A stretch of 8,928 nt of DNA from CAYOVG01 sp964407285 (GTDB lineage Bacteria; Desulfobacterota; Syntrophobacteria; Syntrophobacterales; Syntrophobacteraceae). The stretch spans positions 1 to 8,928 of the forward strand of contig CAYOVG010000299.1 of assembly GCA_964407285.1 (NCBI GenBank), written 5' to 3'. Shown here piece by piece: positions 6,645-8,928 of the stretch (positions within the stretch are counted from its first letter, which is position 1; each line of letters opens with the position of its first letter). Position numbers and translations under genes: made by a program. The notes beneath the pieces are model-generated. The model ran no database searches. It had not been told where the DNA came from and was given only the letters and a program-made list of their open reading frames with translations.

Positions 6645-7217
6645 ATGGCGGAAAGAGACGAGAAAGGGACATCGTCCATACGGATGCGTCTCGCCTGCCG
6701 GACATGCGGGAACGACATTCCCGTGCTGGTGAGGGCCGAGGGAAGCGACGCAAAGGCCATCGCGGCCGCGGTGGAGGGTAAGGAGGATTACGCCCTTCTG
6801 GACCGTTTCTGTCCCTTTTGCATGGAGAGACGCCTGTTTGCCCTTCCCATGGCCCGGAGCGGGACGGCCGGCGATACCCGCGCGCCGATTCAAGAATCCA
6901 TATCTTTGAAGAGTTTCACTCCCATGGCGTTCACGCCGCAGGGGCCCCGTGAGACCCCCAAAGCGCGGGCTGCCCGCCTCTTCCGGGAAGGCGTCTCCCA
7001 CAAGAAAAACGGCGAGGACGCGCTCGCCGAAAGCGCTTTTCGCGAGTCCGCCGATATTTTCGAACGTGTGCGGCTATTTCGCGAGTGCGCCGACGCCACC
7101 CGCGAACTCGTGGAAATCCTGGGCGCAGACCCCTCTCGCCGGCAGGAGGCCGAAGAAATTCTGGCGGCAGCCCGAAAGAAAGAGTTGTTCCCCGGCCGGG
7201 TCCGGGTGATTACCTGA
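6645..7217 (+). CDS. Small zinc-ribbon protein with TPR-like C-terminus, unknown function
   Basis: This 190-residue protein has two CxxC knuckles, C18-C21 (ACRTCGN) and C56-C59 (FCPFCME), 35 residues apart, as in a zinc ribbon. A low-complexity linker (about 70-100) leads to an amphipathic helical region from about residue 103 (ARAARLFREGVSHKK, DALAESAFRESADIFE) that resembles one or two TPR units and could contact the TPR protein of the cassette. Such architectures often serve as adaptors binding protein or nucleic acid; no catalytic motif is visible. GAAGG (6631-6635) precedes the ATG by nine bases. It follows the HD gene by 42 bp and is probably translated from the same transcript. I do not recognise the family. 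Confidence 0.75.
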   Translation: MAERDEKGTSSIRMRLACRTCGNDIPVLVRAEGSDAKAIAAAVEGKEDYALLDRFCPFCMERRLFALPMARSGTAGDTRAPIQESISLKSFTPMAFTPQGPRETPKARAARLFREGVSHKKNGEDALAESAFRESADIFERVRLFRECADATRELVEILGADPSRRQEAEEILAAARKKELFPGRVRVIT

Positions 7218-7334
7218 AACTGCCCGACGCGAACGATGTAGCGCTTTGAGCCGCTTGAAATCCCCATCCTGAATAGTCTGTTCACCCTATTTGCAACCAT
7301 AGATCCCGCCGGCCCCTTTCAATCATACGCAGTC

Positions 7335-7364
7335 TTGCCAGACCGCTCTCACATGTGCTAATGT
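7335..7364 (+). promoter_or_regulatory. Candidate sigma-70-type promoter for the HD-GYP gene
   Basis: TTGCCA (five of six to the -35 consensus) is separated by 18 bases from TAATGT, which matches the -10 only moderately but carries a TG extension (TGC-TAATGT). It sits 53 bases before the chosen ATG. The weak -10 keeps this tentative. Confidence 0.3.
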
Positions 7365-7407
7365 GCCGATACAGGTGTGACAAGGGTTTGAGGCAAATCC
7401 ATTTCCT

Positions 7408-7412
7408 GGAGA
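7408..7412 (+). promoter_or_regulatory. Ribosome-binding site deciding the HD-GYP start
   Basis: GGAGA is five bases before the ATG at 7418. No comparable site precedes the in-frame GTG at 7355, which would also overlap the candidate -10 box. The shorter protein is therefore preferred. Confidence 0.75.
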
Positions 7413-7417
7413 CAAGC

Positions 7418-8404
7418 ATGAACAAGCCGAAACGAGAGTCCCAAGGCAGTCCCACCCGGTATTTTCCGATTTCGCCTCTTATGATCTTCCCCGATGCTTT
7501 CCCCGAATTCAGCATATACCTGAAAAAAGGCAGGAATTACCTGCTCTTCACTTCCAGCGGCGAACGGTTGACTCCCCGGCATAAGCTCACCCTGTACGAG
7601 AACGGCGTCCAGGAAGTCTACATCCAGGGGGAACACAGACCAAAATACGAGGAATACGTCGAGCAGAACCTGGGGAGAATACTATCGGACGAGACGCTGC
7701 CCATCCAGGAACGCTCCAAGGTGTTCTACCATTGCTCCACCACGACCATCAGAGAGATCATGCAGAAAAAACTGCCGACCCCTCTCAACATGGACATATT
7801 CAAAAGAATTCAGAGCGTTCTCGTATCCAGCCTGGGCTTTCTGGCCGGCAAGCAGGGATTGAAGGCGCTCGCGTCCCTCATGTCCCACAACTACAGCACC
7901 TACAGCCACAGTGTGAACGTCTTCATCTACACCATGTCGATGCTGGAAACCTACAGCCTCTCCGAAAAAGAGAAAATGCAGTATGGACTCGGGACTATCC
8001 TTCACGATATCGGAAAAACCCAGATTCCTCCCGCCATCCTGAACCGACCGGGAAGGCTCAGCACCCAGGACTGGGAGATCATCAAGAGCCACCCGGTGAG
8101 GGGCGTGGGGCTCTGCGCCAACCTTCCGCTGGACCAGGCGTCATTCAACTGCATCCTGTTCCACCACGAGAAGTGCGACGGCTCGGGCTACCCCGCCGGC
8201 CTCAGCGGCGGCGAGATTCCGTTTGCCGCGAAAATCGTGGCCGTGGCCGACGTTTACGACGCGCTCACCACTGAAAGGGCCTATGCGGAAGCGATGAGCC
8301 CGTACAGCGCGCTCACCCTGATGAAGGGGGAAATGAACCATTCCTTCGAACCGGATATTATCAAAAGGCTGGTGCTGATCCTCAGCGGCGCGGATATTAT
8401 TTAG
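7418..8404 (+). CDS. HD-GYP domain protein, predicted cyclic-di-GMP phosphodiesterase
   Basis: This 328-residue cytoplasmic protein has an N-terminal module (about 14-70: RYFPISPLMIFPDAFPEF, then LYENGVQEVYI) of the kind that precedes HD-GYP domains in delta-proteobacterial-like proteins. It ends in a full HD-GYP domain. All expected catalytic residues are visible: H164, H196-D197 in ILHDIGK, K200, H225 in KSHP, H249-H250-E251, the GYP triad at 257-259 in DGSGYP, and D278 in VAVADVYDALT. HD-GYP enzymes bind two or three metals and degrade c-di-GMP to pGpG or GMP, lowering this second messenger that controls motility and biofilm. There is no receiver or membrane domain, so the input signal is unknown. 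It is separated from the preceding cassette by 200 bp with its own ribosome-binding site and a possible promoter, and is convergent with the next gene. It is probably not part of the cassette. Confidence 0.93.
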   Translation: MNKPKRESQGSPTRYFPISPLMIFPDAFPEFSIYLKKGRNYLLFTSSGERLTPRHKLTLYENGVQEVYIQGEHRPKYEEYVEQNLGRILSDETLPIQERSKVFYHCSTTTIREIMQKKLPTPLNMDIFKRIQSVLVSSLGFLAGKQGLKALASLMSHNYSTYSHSVNVFIYTMSMLETYSLSEKEKMQYGLGTILHDIGKTQIPPAILNRPGRLSTQDWEIIKSHPVRGVGLCANLPLDQASFNCILFHHEKCDGSGYPAGLSGGEIPFAAKIVAVADVYDALTTERAYAEAMSPYSALTLMKGEMNHSFEPDIIKRLVLILSGADII

Positions 8405-8436
8405 GGCGGGAAGAAGGATAGTCTTAATCTTCTGAT

Positions 8437-8469
8437 GGCGGGCGACGCTTCGCTTTCGCCCACCCTACC
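8437..8469. repeat. GTAGGGTGGGC-type palindromic repeat, possible convergent terminator
   Basis: GGCGGGCGA (8437-8445) pairs with TCGCCCACC (8456-8464) except for one C/A mismatch, around a 10-base loop. The minus strand begins GTAGGGTGGGCGAAAGCG, a dispersed repeat seen in many bacterial genomes. It lies between convergent genes and could stop transcription both ways, although no T-run follows on either strand. It contributes the stop codon (CTA on the plus strand, 8465-8467) of the glycosyltransferase gene. Confidence 0.6.
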
Positions 8470-8928
8470 GGACGGAAGTCGGCAATCGGAGGTTGGATGA
8501 ACTTTTCACCGCCAACCCGGCCATTTCTTCGGAGAGCCGCGCGTAGTTGAGGTGAAGGTTTCGTTCCGTTTCGACGAACTGCACGGCCTGAGCGCCCAGT
8601 CGCAGGCGCAGTTCGGGGTTTTCGATGAGTTCCCGCACCGCGTCGGCCATCGCGCGCCCGTCGTCCCGCGCAACGAGCAGCCCCGTCCGGTCCCCGGCGA
8701 CCGTTTGCGGGACGCCCGCGGTGTCCAGGGCCACCACCGGGAGGCCGCAGGACTGCGCTTCCAGGTACACCATCCCGAGCGACTCCCGAATGCCCGGAAA
8801 GACGAAGATATCCCCGGCCGAATAATACCGGTACAACTCCCGGCGATGCACGCGCCCGGTGAAAACGACGGCCTCTTCGGGCAGCAGGGACCGCGCCGCC
8901 CGGCGTATCTCCCCCTCCATGGGGCCGT
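8465..8928 (-). CDS. GT4-family glycosyltransferase, C-terminal part, 5' partial
   Basis: The minus-strand frame is open to the right edge, so the ATG at 8920 is probably internal; the two codons before it read GP, as in the GxGP motif that opens the C-terminal GT-B half. The visible part shows VVFTGRVHRRELYRYYSAGD, then FPGIRESLGMVYLEAQSCGLPVV. The EX7E motif that binds the nucleotide-sugar diphosphate is E46-E54 counted from that Met, and AGVPQTV and GLLVARDD match the usual donor-site loop and following strand. These retaining enzymes transfer a sugar from a nucleotide or activated donor to lipid or polysaccharide at the inner face of the membrane; the substrate cannot be read from this half. 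The last codons run into the palindromic repeat, which supplies the TAG stop, so the C-terminus may have been altered by repeat insertion. Confidence 0.9.
   Translation of the reverse strand, partial: GPMEGEIRRAARSLLPEEAVVFTGRVHRRELYRYYSAGDIFVFPGIRESLGMVYLEAQSCGLPVVALDTAGVPQTVAGDRTGLLVARDDGRAMADAVRELIENPELRLRLGAQAVQFVETERNLHLNYARLSEEMAGLAVKSSSNLRLPTSVR

Larger units (their letters stand above)
7218..7417. other. 200-bp intergenic region between the cassette and the HD-GYP gene
   Basis: This spacer separates the four-gene cassette from the following housekeeping-like gene. It has no strong hairpin with a T-run, so I cannot point to a terminator for the cassette. It holds a weak promoter candidate (7335-7364), an 8-bp palindrome CACATGTG (7350-7357) overlapping that promoter, and the HD-GYP ribosome-binding site. 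Confidence 0.5.

Noticed and set aside
7355..8404. HD-GYP gene as a fifth member of the cassette
   Set aside because: It is separated by 200 bp, has its own ribosome-binding site and possible promoter, and belongs to a common c-di-GMP signalling family.
1..8928. Bacterial gasdermin next to the CHAT protease
   Set aside because: No protein of the usual roughly 250-270-residue gasdermin type is present; the neighbours are ATPase, HD and zinc-ribbon proteins. One could lie left of the window.
1..8928. tRNA or rRNA genes, transposase genes, attachment sites
   Set aside because: No cloverleaf, rRNA-like conserved block, transposase motif or flanking direct repeats were seen on either strand.

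Overview
The window is GC-rich (roughly 60% by eye) bacterial chromosome from a draft or metagenomic assembly, since it contains a run of exactly 100 N. The HD-GYP protein with its N-terminal module, the GT4 glycosyltransferase and two dispersed palindromic repeats suggest a deltaproteobacterium-like (Desulfobacterota) host. This assignment is an inference and no marker gene is present to prove it.

Positions 1-7217 hold four genes in the same direction. The first is a very large protein already open at the left edge. The 3' end of a CHAT (caspase-like) protease domain is fused to a STAND/NB-ARC-type NTPase and then to a TPR array whose central 120-bp units are identical at the DNA level. The assembly broke inside this array (N run 1958-2057). 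After 27 bp, with a clear ribosome-binding site, comes a deviant-Walker ParA/MinD-like ATPase without any ParB. A 275-bp spacer containing a dispersed palindromic repeat separates this from an HD-superfamily phosphohydrolase of unfamiliar architecture. That gene is followed 42 bp later by a small zinc-ribbon protein with a TPR-like tail.

Positions 7218-8928 look like ordinary chromosome: a monocistronic HD-GYP protein with all expected catalytic residues (predicted c-di-GMP phosphodiesterase), a GTAGGGTGGGC-type palindrome, and a convergent GT4 glycosyltransferase running off the right edge.

The combination of sensor array, NTPase switch and protease with a ParA-like ATPase, an HD hydrolase and a zinc-ribbon/TPR protein resembles an NLR-like conflict or immunity cassette. 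A model is that the variable TPR array senses a trigger, the NTPase oligomerises, and the CHAT protease cleaves a partner, perhaps one of the neighbouring proteins. Only the domain content and gene order are visible here; the defence role is inference. I do not recognise this exact gene set as a named system.
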